64,000 nucleotides of DNA from Siderastrea siderea (taxonomy: Eukaryota; Cnidaria; Anthozoa; Scleractinia; Rhizangiidae), in contig OZ034968.1 in assembly GCA_964030785.1 (NCBI GenBank), positions 61,158,399 to 61,222,398 of the forward strand, written 5' to 3'. Below, piece after piece: positions 50,514-62,481 of this stretch. The translations under genes and the position numbers were made by a program. Numbering within the stretch: the first letter of the stretch is position 1; each line of letters starts with the position of its first letter. The notes under the pieces were generated by a model. It was not told the origin of the DNA, did not search any database, and worked only from the letters and a program-made list of their open reading frames with translations.

Positions 50514-51877
50514 GTAAGCGGTATTAAATTTGAAACTCACAAATACTATTTATCAATACAGAATTCATATCTGGCAAATTCTTTGATATTGAAATGAACA
50601 AAAACGTTTTTTGGCACCACTTTTGAACCTGATTTTACGGTTCTTGAATAACCAGTCTATGTCTATGTCTATGATGCGAAATTGTGGAAAAAGCAGAGCA
50701 AAGGGCTGAACCTACCCGGTATGTAGCCTGGAGCGCGCCAACACGAGGTAGCAGCCACGAGAGGGGGCGAGAAAAAGATCTTCATCAAACCGTTTAGAGG
50801 GGTCCAGGAGCTTGCTCCCACGGGACATTTTCTTATCTGGGTCTTCTGAATTGCCTGGAAATCAATCCAAACCTGCCATTCGCTTTGCATTTGTTAATTT
50901 ATACTCATTACAAATCACCCAAATTTCTAAAGCTGAAACTATCGTGGAATAAATCTCTGGCATGAAGCTCGTCATCATACTACAAGATGAAAATAAAAGG
51001 GTTCAAATTTAACACACACCTCTTTCTGTCTAAGCTTCACTCAGTAGAATCCGTTTTCTTTAAACGTGAAATCAAGTGACCCCCCCCCCCCCCCAAATCC
51101 CCTGCTCAGGCGATAAATAATGACCGGTCCCTTAATTGGCTTGACACAAGGTAAATTTGCCTCCGTATGACCTTTTGAGCTTTAGCCTTTTGTTACAGCA
51201 ATTCCCTGAATGTAGTTAGTGTGCCTATTTTATTCTTATTTGGCTTTATCCTTTTCTCTCGCTCTCTCTCTTTTTTTTTTTTTTGATTTTTATATGAGGA
51301 CGATATTGCAATTAGATGTGTATAACCAGAAAAATATCGCCTCGATTAGAAGTTGCCCGTAAATATTCTAAGGCTTGGCAATTTTACCTAGCCGAAACGA
51401 AATCGAGAATTAATAACAGCTCTTTGACAGATAAATGTCCTAGTTTGTTTTGAATTGTAAATAAAACGTCAAAAGCGGAGCAACCTCGGGTGGAGCAAAA
51501 TGGCCCGAAGTTCGCTGGTATACATATTCGCTTGCTGTGTGAGGAGTTCTTTTTGAAAAGGGAGGTTTTCACTGTTTGAAGCTCAACATGCCTTACCAGC
51601 ATGCGATTGCTTTTTTTAACTCGCTTCCCTAGGCAGTTAGTTTTGCGTCTTCTAAAATGCGGTTGAAAATTGAACTTGTTATTCCGGAGTTGGAGCTGAG
51701 GGAACTTCTTGGAATTTTGGTGGGGGTGTACCGTATGAACTCAAAATTTTAACCCTACCCGCTTCAAGTACAGGGAAATTGTTATTTTCTATCACAAATG
51801 ACTATCAAAGTAAAAACCAAGCAGAGAATTCTCTCGTAAATGTAAATAGCCTTTACTGTACTTCCTGTCCTGGACAG

Positions 51878-52149
51878 ATACGCTGGAACCGGAAGTTAAG
51901 GATCAGAAAGGCGAGAAACCTGGAATGAAGAGACATTGGACAAGTAGGATCCGCAACGCCGAGACCTTGATCGGAGTATCGGTAGCCTTGCTTGTCGCCT
52001 TGATTCTAGCATCCGCATGGTTTTGCTGGAAAATAAAGAAAACTCGAGCCTCTATGGGGCGTCGTCGACCTGGTATCGATTCCCTTCACCCGAAATACGA
52101 AGTAAAAAACGAGTACGTTGTATTGCCAGAAACAAAGACCCGTTTTTAA
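51878..52149 (+). CDS. FGFR-like gene 1, transmembrane and short-tail last exon
   Basis: Acceptor TGGACAG|AT (phase 1), TAA at 52147. A charged juxtamembrane stretch, then TLIGVSVALLVALILASAWFCW as a single membrane helix, a KIKK stop-transfer and a tail of about 40 residues with Tyr motifs (PKYEV, NEYVVL). There is no kinase domain and no further exon can follow because of the stop. The product would be a signal peptide, two (or three) Ig domains, one helix and a short tail, the architecture of FGFRL1-type decoy or adhesion receptors. YVVL could act as an internalisation signal. The kinase-less form may also have arisen from a duplicated true FGFR. Confidence 0.82.
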
Positions 52150-52599
52150 ACTAAACACTTGTAATTCATTTATATACTAGTTACACTTTTTATCAAGCAA
52201 TCTACCTTATTTACTACTTTAATTGCAGTAACAACGCTATTTGGTGACTGGCATGTACAGTCGCTCCGCTCTACTGAATCGAATTTTACATTTGTTCATA
52301 AAGTGAAGAAAGGTATTAAAAAATCGTAAAAAAAAAACATGGACATCACTGATTCAGTTTAGATATCGCACAGACCTTAGTGTGTTTTTGTCATCAGTAG
52401 AGCTGTGCAACGACCCATTCTTATGAGATTCTGTCCAGTCTTACTTTCCTAGGGTTTACTCAAAGGCATCGGGCTCTTTTTGGAATTTCATTTTGACATG
52501 CGTGGAAACTGATGTAACTAGCAGGTATATTTGCCTCACTCTGCTTTCCCATTTACGACTTCGCTCACAGAGCCCTTTGATTTACGGCCTTACGGATTA

Positions 52600-53260
52600 C
52601 CCTTACCTGTTGCGGGTATGCTGTTCAAAGGGTCTTTCTCGAAAATTGCAAAAAATAGAGAATCATGCCGCACGCGTCAAAATACTTTCTCAGCTCAGGA
52701 TTGTGAGAGCCTGAGAAAACAGCCGACGTCTCGCGAGGTCGCCACTTGAGCCCTCGCAAAACGACGTCTGAGTAACGAGCGCAGAAATTCCATACTGATG
52801 ACGTGTCACTATACAGATCTAGGTAGTGCTTCTGATTGGTTGAAACGAAATTTCCTCGCGTTCCAACCAATTAGAAGCACTACCTTGATCTGGGTAGTTA
52901 CACGTCATCAGTATGGAATTTCTGTGCTCGTTACTCAGACGTCGTTTTGCGAGGGCTCAAGTGGCGAACCCGCGAAACGTCGGCTGTTTTCTCAGGCTAG
53001 GATTGTGAAAGACAGCGGAACTATTCCAGAAATTACACTGGCTTAAACTTGACCGTGAACGCTCAGTCAAGAGGCTAGGGCTGAACATAACGATGTACAA
53101 CGCCGTAAATGGCACGGTCCCTGAATACCTGAGTTCCTGTTTTGTTCAGCTTTCTGGCACCTCAAGCTTTGAATCAAGAGATAGTAAATATAGGCTTTCC
53201 ATATCACAGCCCCATACTAATTATTGTAAAAGAAACTTCAGTTATAGCGGGGCCGTGTTA
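52600..53260 (+). mobile_element. LINE 3'-end remnant split by a hAT-type MITE
   Basis: Fragments LQKIENHAARV before and LNITMYNAVNGTVPEYLSS ... LSISQPHTNYCKRNFSYSGAVL after the insert match the conserved end of CR1/Jockey-like reverse transcriptase proteins. Frameshifted, same strand as the genes. Confidence 0.7.
52707..53000. mobile_element. 294 bp palindromic MITE, 8 bp target duplication (hAT type)
   Basis: Left GCCTGAGAAAACAGCCGACG and right CGTCGGCTGTTTTCTCAGGC are inverted, and the arms run about 120 bases (for example CATACTGATGACGTGT). GATTGTGA flanks both ends (52699-52706 and 53001-53008). Confidence 0.85.
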
Positions 53261-53952
53261 ATAGTTAATATTAAGTTTCAGCAGGAGCCCATGGGCTCCT
53301 GGTTTCAGATAGTACGTTGTCACGCACGGCTTCCTCGTAAAGCAGGTTGTTTTTCTCTACGTACTTTTCCTAAACCATTAAGCAGTGATGAAAATGGAAT
53401 TTCTCGTTGCATTATCATTCTTCAAACATTCAAGTGATAAGAATAAAAGAATTGATCACTAAGGATAGGACGTCTTGATATTAAGACAAATTTTTTCTTA
53501 GCTTACAAGTTCCATAAGAAATGTATGAAGAACAGTAAGGGAAATATGCATTTTTATATGTAATGGTATTAGTTAGATAATAAACCGTTTTTTGTACTAC
53601 GCTATTTTACTTGTCGTTACCTGAAGGAAAAACCGTGGATAAATAAAGTTTTACCTAGCCACCCACCTACCTTCGACAACTTCGTTTTCCACAATCCTCA
53701 TTTTCCTCTCCTCTCTTCTCGTTTTTCACACACTGCGCGCGTTCCGCACTGCACAAAATCTCTCTGCTTCCAATATCCGGCCACTTATATTTCCGCCTCT
53801 TAAAACTGCATAATACCCAAAATGGATTGACATGAGTGCTAAGTGGGGAAGATTACTTCGGATTCATCTTTCTGGGGAGGGTAATTTCGCTGCACGGAGA
53901 AAAGAATCAAGCTCGTCAAGTGAAAAGACCAAAGAAAACGACTTTTTGAGCC

Positions 53953-54034
53953 ATGAAAGTGTTGTTGATAGCTCTTCTTGGCCTTGAAATTTTTTTATAT
54001 TGCGAAGGAATCTCCACCGGGACTCCCTGCTCAG
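53953..54034 (+). CDS. FGFR-like gene 2, signal-peptide exon
   Basis: ATG in GAGCCATGAAAG; MKVLLIALLGLEIFLYCEG is a signal peptide close to that of gene 1 (MKALFIALLGL), ending TGCTCAG|GTACGT, phase 1. The upstream flank is also alike. It begins a second, tandem gene whose next seen exon is the Ig domain at 59027; the rest lies beyond the window. Confidence 0.75.
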
Positions 54035-54499
54035 GTACGTTGTTTATGCATTTAGTTACGAGACATATTGTGTACAAATGTTTAGTCATTTAACACAAAA
54101 CTCTGAGTCTTGGTGAACAGCTTTCTTCTGTTAAAGTACTCTAAGACATAATTTATATAAATTTGTGGTCGATTAACCCAAAATTCTGAATCTGGAAACA
54201 GCTTCCTTCTGTTAACGTTAATAATTCTCGCTCTGAGAAGACCAAGGCCCAGCCGGACGTTCAGGCTCACAGTTCGGACTGTAATTCGGACAAAATGTCT
54301 TGGGAATCATTAACATGGTCTACTGTCGTAATAAACTGTGCTTTATCCTTGTTTTGAAGTCGTGTGATTTCCTTCATCTGGAAGATTCATAGCTTATAAG
54401 CGGCCTTGTTTGGGTTTTACAGCGTGATTTTCTTCAGTTTTACAGCCAACATCGACTGTATAAATTAGTGCACGGGGTATATCCTGTCGCGGTATTGCC

Positions 54500-55305
54500 G
54501 CTAAATTCCTGGCGTATCAACTCGAACGAACTCCATCGAACTCCATTGAACGATTGAATTCGATTTTGTTCGGTCATCGAACGGAATTGAACAGAAAATT
54601 TTTTGCGAGTTCGATGTCGCTGAACCAAATCGAACCAAATCGAATATCATAGTTCGATTTTCTTCGAAAATCGAAACAGCAGACCAAAATTAAAAATAAA
54701 GAGTGTCGAGCCCGTCGAACGCGTGGAAATTAAATCTATTGTCACAGAAACGCTAAACCATTTAATATACACTGTAGTATTACTTGTGAGAGAGAAGGTG
54801 CCCGCCTTGACTTATTTTTTAACAGTAAACTTATCAGTGACACAGCAGCACCTCAGTGTCAAATCACAGGTAAATGTTGTCTGCTCAAAGGCTGGAATTA
54901 GGTTAGTCATGTACCGCGACTCAAGCAGCGGCGTACAAAATTTTGATAATTACAACTTAAAGCAGACTTACAGTCATTACTAGGCAATTTTTCCGTATTC
55001 CTCGAGGGCATTAAGCAGCGATAGAGAAAGCAGGACCTGGATAACTTTCCAGTAATATTCAGTTCTTCGGCTCACATTTAGCACTGAACGCCAAAACAAA
55101 ATGTGAGTCAAAATCACATTTTTTGTGAGTTCGATATCGTTTGGTGATCAAACCTAATTTCGTTCGAATTGCGAATATTTTTGGGGGGGGGGGCGGGTGG
55201 GGGGGAGTTCGATTTCGTTCGACGGATGACCGAACTAAATAGAACTTGTAAACGAACGATTGAGTTCGATTGAGTTCGAAAACAGAACGTTCGATTGGTG
55301 GATTC
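54500..55305. repeat. TTCGA-rich foldback region
   Basis: Left part rich in GAACTCCATCGAACTCCATTGAACGATTG-like units, right part in the reverse complement (AACGATTGAGTTCGATTGAGTTCG). Both ends thus form a loose inverted repeat around about 500 bases of unrelated sequence. A G-run lies at 55181. Confidence 0.5.
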
Positions 55306-55552
55306 ACATGTAAGTCAAATAGGGTACGGCCTGCTAATGCTTGCTGATGAATTTCGCATTTATCCCCTTTCTTCTAAAGTGTTTTGTTTCTTCAATTCGC
55401 GTTAATTACAGACATTCAAATACCCATGTTTTTCCCTCTTTTCCGTGACTTGTGGTTGTAAACAACAAAGGTTCCACAGTCCGGAAATGCTTCACGTTTC
55501 CACATTCTGCGTCCCTACTTCCGCTTGGCATATTAAAGTTTTGATATCTTTA

Positions 55553-55605
55553 ACTGCGAGGGTCATCATCATTTCTTATTTCATCCGCAGTTCACACATA
55601 TGATC

Positions 55606-55687
<82 letters not shown>

Positions 55688-55880
55688 TTCTCATTTAATT
55701 TAACATCTAAGGGATCATTACGAATTCACAAATAACCAACTCCCAGTTGGCTTGATAGCTCAGTTGGTTAGGGAGCGCTGCACCGGTATCGCAGAGGTCA
55801 TGGGTTTGAAACCCATTCAAGCCTGAATTTTTTCAGGTGTTCTTTTATTAACTGCTCAACTTGTTTGTTTTTTTTTTAAC
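55553..55880 (+). repeat. tRNA-headed repeat units with (AT)n
   Basis: A body fragment (AACTGCGAGGGTCATCATC ... CCGCAGTTCACACATATGA), then (AT)n at 55607-55684, then a linker CCCAGTTGGCTTG and a second unit with a full tRNA-like head. Same family and same tandem order as the array at 15.1-16 kb, but more diverged. Confidence 0.7.
55749..55823 (+). tRNA. tRNA-like SINE head
   Basis: GGCTTGATAGCTCAGTTGG ... GGTATCGCAG ... CATTCAAGCC: seven-base acceptor and T-arm (ATGGG/CCCAT) pair perfectly. A two-base insertion in the D-arm (TTAGGGAGC) and a B box with changes (GGTTTGAAACC) make a working tRNA unlikely. Confidence 0.4.
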
Positions 55881-56461
55881 TGCGAGGTCATCGTCATTTT
55901 TTATTTCTAGATCTGTAGTGAAATAGAGTCAAAGATAGCAATCAGTCGGCTGCCATTTGAATGGTCGCGATTTGTAATTTTATTTACTGATTTACAGCAG
56001 AACAACGGGCACATTTATAAGGTACGAGCGAATGGAAGTAGCTATTGCCATGGGCTCCTGCTATCGCTCAACACCTTTCATAATGGTCTCACTTTTCGGT
56101 TAAAAAGAATATTTTGTACAGCATTAAAATAGCGCCACATTTAAAACTGAGTGATCAATAAACACACTATTTCACCCAAAGGGTTCAAAGTACTTCCGGC
56201 TTTTGTTTCAGACAGCACAATAAAACAACAACACCGGAAAGCACTACTCAACACAGGAAGCCCAAGCTCACGTCTCGATCGATAAAGGGCTAAAGTAATT
56301 TCCGGTCAGGAGGGAGGGGGCTCCTGGGTAAACATTGGGAGTGACGTCACGTCACAACCCAATGATTTTCAATATGGCGGCATTTGTCTTTGTCCGGACT
56401 AAGAAAATGCGATTTTCGATACTTTTCCTGATCCATTTGTTGTATCCAACTCTTTCACTGA

Positions 56462-58500
56462 AGGACTCAAGGGGAGTTCGCCAAGGCTGTCCCTTGAGCC
56501 CTTTTGCTATTTGTACCAGCGGTTGAAATTTTAGCATCAAAGGTGAGACAGGATAAGACCTGCCATGGTATTAACCTTCCAGGAAACAAAGAATCTAAAA
56601 TCTCTTAATTCGCAGATGACACAACTATAATAGTCAGCGACGATTCCTTATCTTAATTCGTTCAGTATAATTTCTGGGCTAGACTTAAACCAAAAGAAGT
56701 CGAAAGCGTTATGGATTGGTTCCAATAAACTTAATAAGACGAAACCCTTGAAATTCGACTGTCCACGGGGCCATTGAGATCTCTAGGTACCTATCTCTCC
56801 CACAATCAAGTAGAAAATAACAAGAAAAACTTCTTGATTAAAATTTTAAAAAATGGAGAGTAAATTAAATCTGGTAAACGCGAGACTTAACTCTGTTTGG
56901 CAGAACAATACTGGCAAAATCCCTTGGAATTTCTCAGCGCATTTACACTGCTTCAATGCTCTTTGTGCCAGGGTCAGTGATGCATAAAACAGGAAAAATA
57001 AAAAAGACAGAATAAAGAGATAAGTTCTTTGTAATCCATTGGAAAACGGATGATTAGATTTCCCCTGTTTAAGGCCCAGGACGGCATAACGACTTGTTTG
57101 AATTGGAAGCCCGGAGTTAATGTCACCGTGAAATGATAATTGGAAAGCAATTTCTAACTTCTACCTTGATAAGCACGGGGGTTTCTCTTTTCTTCTTAAC
57201 TACAATTACGACGTTAAGTACTTAAATAGTAATCTTCCTCTATTTTATCGAGAACTCCTCGGTCTCTTCGATGAGCTTCGTATTAACTACTGATGAAGCC
57301 CCATCGAAAAGGGAACTTGTCGCCTGGTTAGCTCAATTGGTTGGGTACCAGACTGTGGAGCAGTAGGCCAAGCTGGACCAACACTCAGGGTCTTTAAATA
57401 GCTGAGGAGAACGTTCTGCCTTTCCTCTGGCATCTGCAAGTGGTTAGACTTTCTAGTCTCCTCGGATAAGGATGAAAAACCATAGGCCCCGTCTCACAGT
57501 ACTTTCACTCATAACTGACTCTGTGGGACGTAAAAGAAGCACTAGGGGCGTAACAAATCTCTGGCAGTGACCACCCCTAGTGTCTATCACATTCACATTA
57601 GGGGGCATTCATAACTCCACTTCATTTTAAATGTTAACTGCGCCACAAGCAGTCTGGCAAAGTTCCCCACACAGTGTTGTAAATTTTGCCTGAAAATCCC
57701 TGAGGGGAGTGGATAATGGGATAAATTATTTGTATTTGTATTTGTTAAATTGTTATGTGGAATAATAAGGACATACTTATTGGTAAGCAACCAGTGTTTT
57801 GGAAAAGTTGGTACGATCAAAAGGTCATTTTCATGACTTTTAAATGACTCAGAAGGCTTTCTTTCCTTTGATCAGTTGAAGGAAAAATATAATTAAAGCC
57901 ATTCTTTTGCAATATCATCAAATTACCTCAGCTATCCCTAGTCACCTGAAACAAAGTCTGCTGAGCAGCCCAAAATTCACTATGATTTTACGAACTTATT
58001 CTTTCTTTCTGAAAATAAATCGTTTAAGAGTTTCGGAGTAAACATTTTTATCAACTGTTTATGGGAAATTCCACTTGCGTTCCAACAGCGATAAATTCTG
58101 GCAGGAAAAACTCTCGTTGTGGCCGATAGTTTGGACTCTGCCATTGTTAATACGTGTCAAATCACATCTGCAATAAATTTCGGCAGTTCTCATTGTTCCA
58201 CCGTGTCCTTGTCAAGAAAAAGCAATTAAAACTCTTTGGGATTGCAAGTGATGATAAATGCTCCATGTGTGCCGAAACTGTTTCCATAGAGCATACCTTT
58301 TTTTGGAATGTCGGAATTTCTTAGAACTTTTAGATGCCTCTTTGCGGTGGTTTGGCACACACCATCACTCAGCTCTTTACATCTACCCCTATGAAGCGCT
58401 CCTGAATCAAATACAAGCACATCCTCTCTTGACCTCTTATTTTAAGAAAAAATTGCGACTTCTCCTGCGCCACGACCTAGCACTACGGGACTAGTCCTCT
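56462..58500 (+). mobile_element. LINE (L1/Tx1-like) ORF2 remnant, interrupted
   Basis: GVRQGCPLSP (RT core) at about 56470-56505, SQFADDTTIIVSDD (catalytic Asp-Asp) near 56615, FYLDKHGGFSFLLNYNYDVKY near 57165, then after an insertion WNNKDILIGKQPVFWKSWYDQ (about 57757), KKKQLKLFGIASDDKCSMCAETVSIEHTFF near 58215, and a C-terminal fragment to about 58490. Many stops and frameshifts, so dead. Confidence 0.82.
57319..57745 (+). mobile_element. tRNA-derived SINE nested in the LINE
   Basis: Head GGTTAGCTCAATTGGTTGGG resembles a tRNA A box. It has a distinct body (ATAGGCCCCGTCTCACAGTACTTTC, TGTGGGACGTAAAAG) and ends with a (TATTTG)n-like tail before LINE sequence resumes near 57755. Confidence 0.6.
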
Positions 58501-59026
58501 AAAATGTCTTGGTTAAATGTAAACTCAGATCCTACGCGAGAGTGGAAATGAATAAATTATGCAAAATAAAGGTAAAAACGATGAAAGATTTGGGGAGAGG
58601 GAGGAATTCCTACTGGCTGCTCAATCTTCTCGGCAGTTTTTTTTTTTGCTAAAATTAGGAGAAGAAAAAGACTGCTCGCAGTTTATACTAGTGCCTGTGC
58701 ACTATTCAATGCCCAAGTAAAAGGTCTGGACCTGGTACTATAAATTTTCCGAGAATCGTGCTAAATATCCGTACTGGACAGTTTAAAGGCCTTTCAAAAA
58801 ACCTTGTTCACGCTGGTACACATCAAGCACCACGCAAGGCGACATTCAGTCTCAATCACCAAGTTGGAACGCTGCAGTAAGTCATTCAAAGATTCTGAAA
58901 TGCGTCAGGAGCCTTAATGTAATCACGTGTGATCTACGCTTACTTAGTCGTTAACAATCGTCTTTAGACCTCTTCATACAATGTCACATATTCTATTCAC
59001 CACTCTGTCTGATACTCCCGTTTTAG
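58501..59026. other. No gene seen (intron of FGFR-like gene 2)
   Basis: Nothing recognised beyond the acceptor CCCGTTTTAG at its end. Confidence 0.5.
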
Positions 59027-59317
59027 GTGCACCGACCTTCTCTAATCCAAATGTTATGTTAACAAAAGCTATCAGAGCGTGGCCAACATCATTTGCCATC
59101 AGGTTAAAGTGTAAAGCAAATGGAGTACGACCTCTTAAATACACCTGGCTAAAAGACGGACAGAAAATGCCACCAAGAAGAATGGATCCACATGTTAACA
59201 CCTCGCTTTGGTATCTAAAACTGAAAGATTTACGGCCAGACGATTCTGGGAAATACACCTGTGTAGTGTCCAATCGGTGTGGACGTATAAATCACACTTA
59301 TATTATCGAGGTTGTTG
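59027..59317 (+). CDS. FGFR-like Ig D2 exon of gene 2 (D2c)
   Basis: 291 bases, phase 1 at both ends (TTTTAG|GTGCACC to TTG|GTAAGT). Intact Ig domain: IRLKCKANG, YTWLKDG, NTSLWYLKLKDLRPDDSGKYTC, NRCGRINHTY. One codon longer than D2b near its start, and GSINHTY has become GRINHTY. No D3 partner is seen in the remaining 4.7 kb, so it lies beyond the window or is lost. Sequence is closer to D2b than to any other domain here, implying tandem gene duplication. Confidence 0.83.
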
Positions 59318-59693
59318 GTAAGTAATCACAGTTTAAACGTTTGTTTTTTTCTTTTTAACACCATTCTCACGAAAAAGGGACCATTTTCTAACGTAAATTA
59401 CGTTGCCATTTTTTGTAGTTGAAGACTTTTTGGGTATTTTCCTCTTTCTATCGTCACTGAAGTGCAGTAAAACTTGAAAATTTTGAATATTGCTACGTTT
59501 TGGAAGCCACATCAAGGGGAAAACAGGCAAAAGAAAAAAGAAATAATCTGCAGACATAGTAACATAATTTGCCGAAACTTGAATGGTACCACTGTGCCTG
59601 CTGAAGTCTGTTTTCTAAAATAATTATTTAGCGTACATTTTTTCTTTTTGTTGTTTCGTTGTTGCACGCAGATTTTAAGGCCGATAAAATTTA

Positions 59694-60197
59694 CCTTATT
59701 ATAGCAAATTAACGCTTGTGTTAAGGTATTTGAAATTAACGCGACTTAAATTAACGCGAATTGAAGGGAAAATTACTCCCAGATAAAGGAAATTAACGCG
59801 AAAGATGGGGTAAAATTTCAAAATGAGGGAAATTAACGCGATGAACAAAAAGAAACACTTTGTGGTCCAACTGGAACAAATTTCATGACTGAATTTTTAA
59901 ATCATGAACAAAACAGATCTACAGGTGTGAGGCAATTTCTTTACTGACAATGTGCGTTAAATTCTGTCTTAATGTAGGAAAGCTATTGTTTTGTTGGTGT
60001 CGAGAATGTGCGGACTGGATCCAGAATTCGATCCAGAATTTGGGATTAAAATGATGGAAATTAAGGTCGCGGAAATTAACCTTCCACTTAATTAACAACG
60101 TAGAAATTAACGCACACAAAAATTAATGCGACTTAAATTAACGCGAATTTTTACAATTCGCGTTAATTTCATGGAGCGTTAATTTCCTATAATAAGG
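59694..60197. mobile_element. 504 bp MITE with TA duplication and GAAATTAACGCG iterons
   Basis: CCTTATTATAGCAAATTAACGC at the left, GCGTTAATTTCCTATAATAAGG at the right; TA at 59692-59693 and 60198-60199. AAATTAACGCG-type units occur about ten times, on both strands, crowded toward both ends. Confidence 0.83.
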
Positions 60198-61100
60198 TAT
60201 TGGCAAATAATTAAATGAACATTCCGTATCTAATAATGTTCTCTTAAAGTAGTATTTTTAGGAGCGCATTACATTCCTGGTATTTTCTGATTCGGGTGGG
60301 TGGATGCCACCCCCTCCCCCCATAAGATTTTCTGAGTTTTTTCTAAGACTGTTTTTCATCAGCATGTGCCGTTTTCAGTAGCTGTACGCATATAGACACA
60401 TTTTGATTCAAGTTTGGTGGAAAGCGGTCGCTATGGTTACGTCAAATAACGTCATAAGTAGCAAGTGGTCAAGCCATTTCTGAGTTAAAATGTGTTTTCC
60501 CTTTTTTATAAGTGAAAAAAGCACAAATTGTTCACAAAAGGCAGCAAAGTGTTTAATTATGTCATATTTTGCATGTCTAGGATCAAAGATTTTTAATTTC
60601 CGTCGTTTATTTAATAATTTCTACTTTTGGGTGACGTCACAGGCTCCCAGCAGCGCTGCAAACCATAATATGTACCTCATTTTAAAGAGCACATCAAAGG
60701 CTTTCTATCAAAGGCAACATCTTTCCGAAATATTAAAACACAGCAAAAACCCAGGGGAGGGGTTCCATCAATTCCCACCTGTGGTAGAACCGCGCCGACG
60801 GTACTACCACAAGAAAGACGAACGCTTTCAAAGTGAACATATGTTCACGTTTTCGTAGCTAGAAAAATTTCCCTCTATTAAAGACAACTGCGAAGCGAAG
60901 AACTGGAACGCGTGGGTATAATATACGATTACTTGCGATAGAGTTTGAAATGTTCTCTGAAATATTGAAGGTTTGTCTCTTGTCTATTTGAAGTGTACCC
61001 ATTCAAGACTGGAAGTTCTGTCGCCGTGGATCCCTCTATTTGTCCATCTCAACCTTTATTTTTACCGAAATCAGGCTGGCAATCATATACTTCAGCTTTG
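60198..61100. other. No gene seen
   Basis: A 122-residue chance frame at 60490-60858 shows no recognisable family. Confidence 0.45.
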
Positions 61101-61892
61101 TTATTTCATCACTCTGAAATATAAAATGCTTATTCCTTGTCGATTTAACTGTATCTATTCAAGACTGGAAGTACTGTCTCCGTGGATCCGCTTATCCGTC
61201 CATGTAATAAACTTTTATCGGGGCTAGGTTGGTTATCAGATTTTTTTCCAGATGGACGGAACCACGGAATCACGGATTTCTCCCCTTAAAGCTCTATAAT
61301 GTTGAATCCGTAGATCCGTCATTTTGAAATAAAAAATGCATATTCCTTGTCAATTTAAAATGTATCTATTCAAGACTGGAAGTACTGTCTCCGTGGATCC
61401 GCTTATCCGTCAATGTAATAAACTTTTATCAAAGCTATGTTGGAAATAAGATTTTTTATACTTTTTTTTCAGATGAACGGAAGGGCGGATTCACGGATTT
61501 CTTCCCTTAAAGCTCTATAATGTTGAATCCGTCACACTGACTTTGCCATGCATAATAAGACTGGCAATCAGAATTTTTTTCTTTGATGGACGGAAAGACG
61601 GATTTACGGATTTTATTTTAATAAGCTAAATATTTAAATAAATAAATAAATATATATATATTTATATATAAGTAATATGTTAATACTATTAATATATTAA
61701 TAATACTAATATATTAATAATATTAACATATTATATATATATTTATATATATATATATATATATAATTATTTATTTATTTATTTAAATATTTAGCTTATA
61801 AATAAGTAAATAAATATATATATATATAATATGTTAATATTATTAATATATTAGTATTATTAATATATTAATAGTATTAACATATTACTTAT

Positions 61893-61926
<34 letters not shown>

Positions 61927-62481
61927 TTATTTATTTATTTATTTAAATATTTAGCTTATTAAAATAAAATCCGTAAATCCGTCTTTCCGTCCATCAAAGA
62001 AAAAAATTCTGATTGCCAGTCTTGTTATGCATGGCAAAGTCAGTGTGACGGATTCAACATTATAGAGCTTTAAGGGAAGAAATCCGTGAATCCGCCCTTC
62101 CGTTCATCTGAAAAAAAAAAGTATAAAAAATCTTATTTCCAACATAGCTTTGATAAAAGTTTATTACATGGACGGATAAGCGGATCCACGGAGACAGTAC
62201 TTCCAGTCTTGAATAGATACATTTTAAATTGACAAGGAATATGCATTTTTTATTTCAAAATGACGGATCTACGGATTCAACATTATCGAGCTTTAAGGGG
62301 AGAAATCCGTGAATCCGTGGTTCCGTCCATCTGAAAAAAAATCTGATTACCAACCTAGCCCCGATAAAAGTTTATTACATGGACGGATAAGCGGATCCAC
62401 GGAGACAGTACTTCCAGTCTTGAATAGATACAGTTAAACCGATAAGGAATAAGCATTTTATATTTCAGAGTGATGGAATAA
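61101..62481. repeat. 1.38 kb near-perfect palindrome with ATCCGT/ACGGAT boxes
   Basis: Left TTATTTCATCACTCTGAAATA matches the reverse complement of TATTTCAGAGTGATGGAATAA at the right end; the centre is near 61790. The two arms of about 690 bases differ at only a handful of sites. Each arm holds two direct units (ATTCAAGACTGGAAGTACTG at about 61157 and 61367) and many ATCCGT/ACGGAT boxes. The centre is AT-rich and itself repetitive (TATTAATA). Confidence 0.92.

Larger units (their letters stand above)
46135..50520 (+). repeat. Segmental duplication, copy b (with insertions)
   Basis: Second copy of the block at 42440-43975. Comparison with copy a exposes three inserted or extended parts: a TA-flanked MITE (46410-46916), a block with a tyrosine recombinase (about 47005-48990), and a 518 versus 144 base D2-D3 intron. 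Confidence 0.85.

Noticed and set aside
60490..60858. 122-residue frame
   Set aside because: No domain, biased composition, no splice or promoter support.
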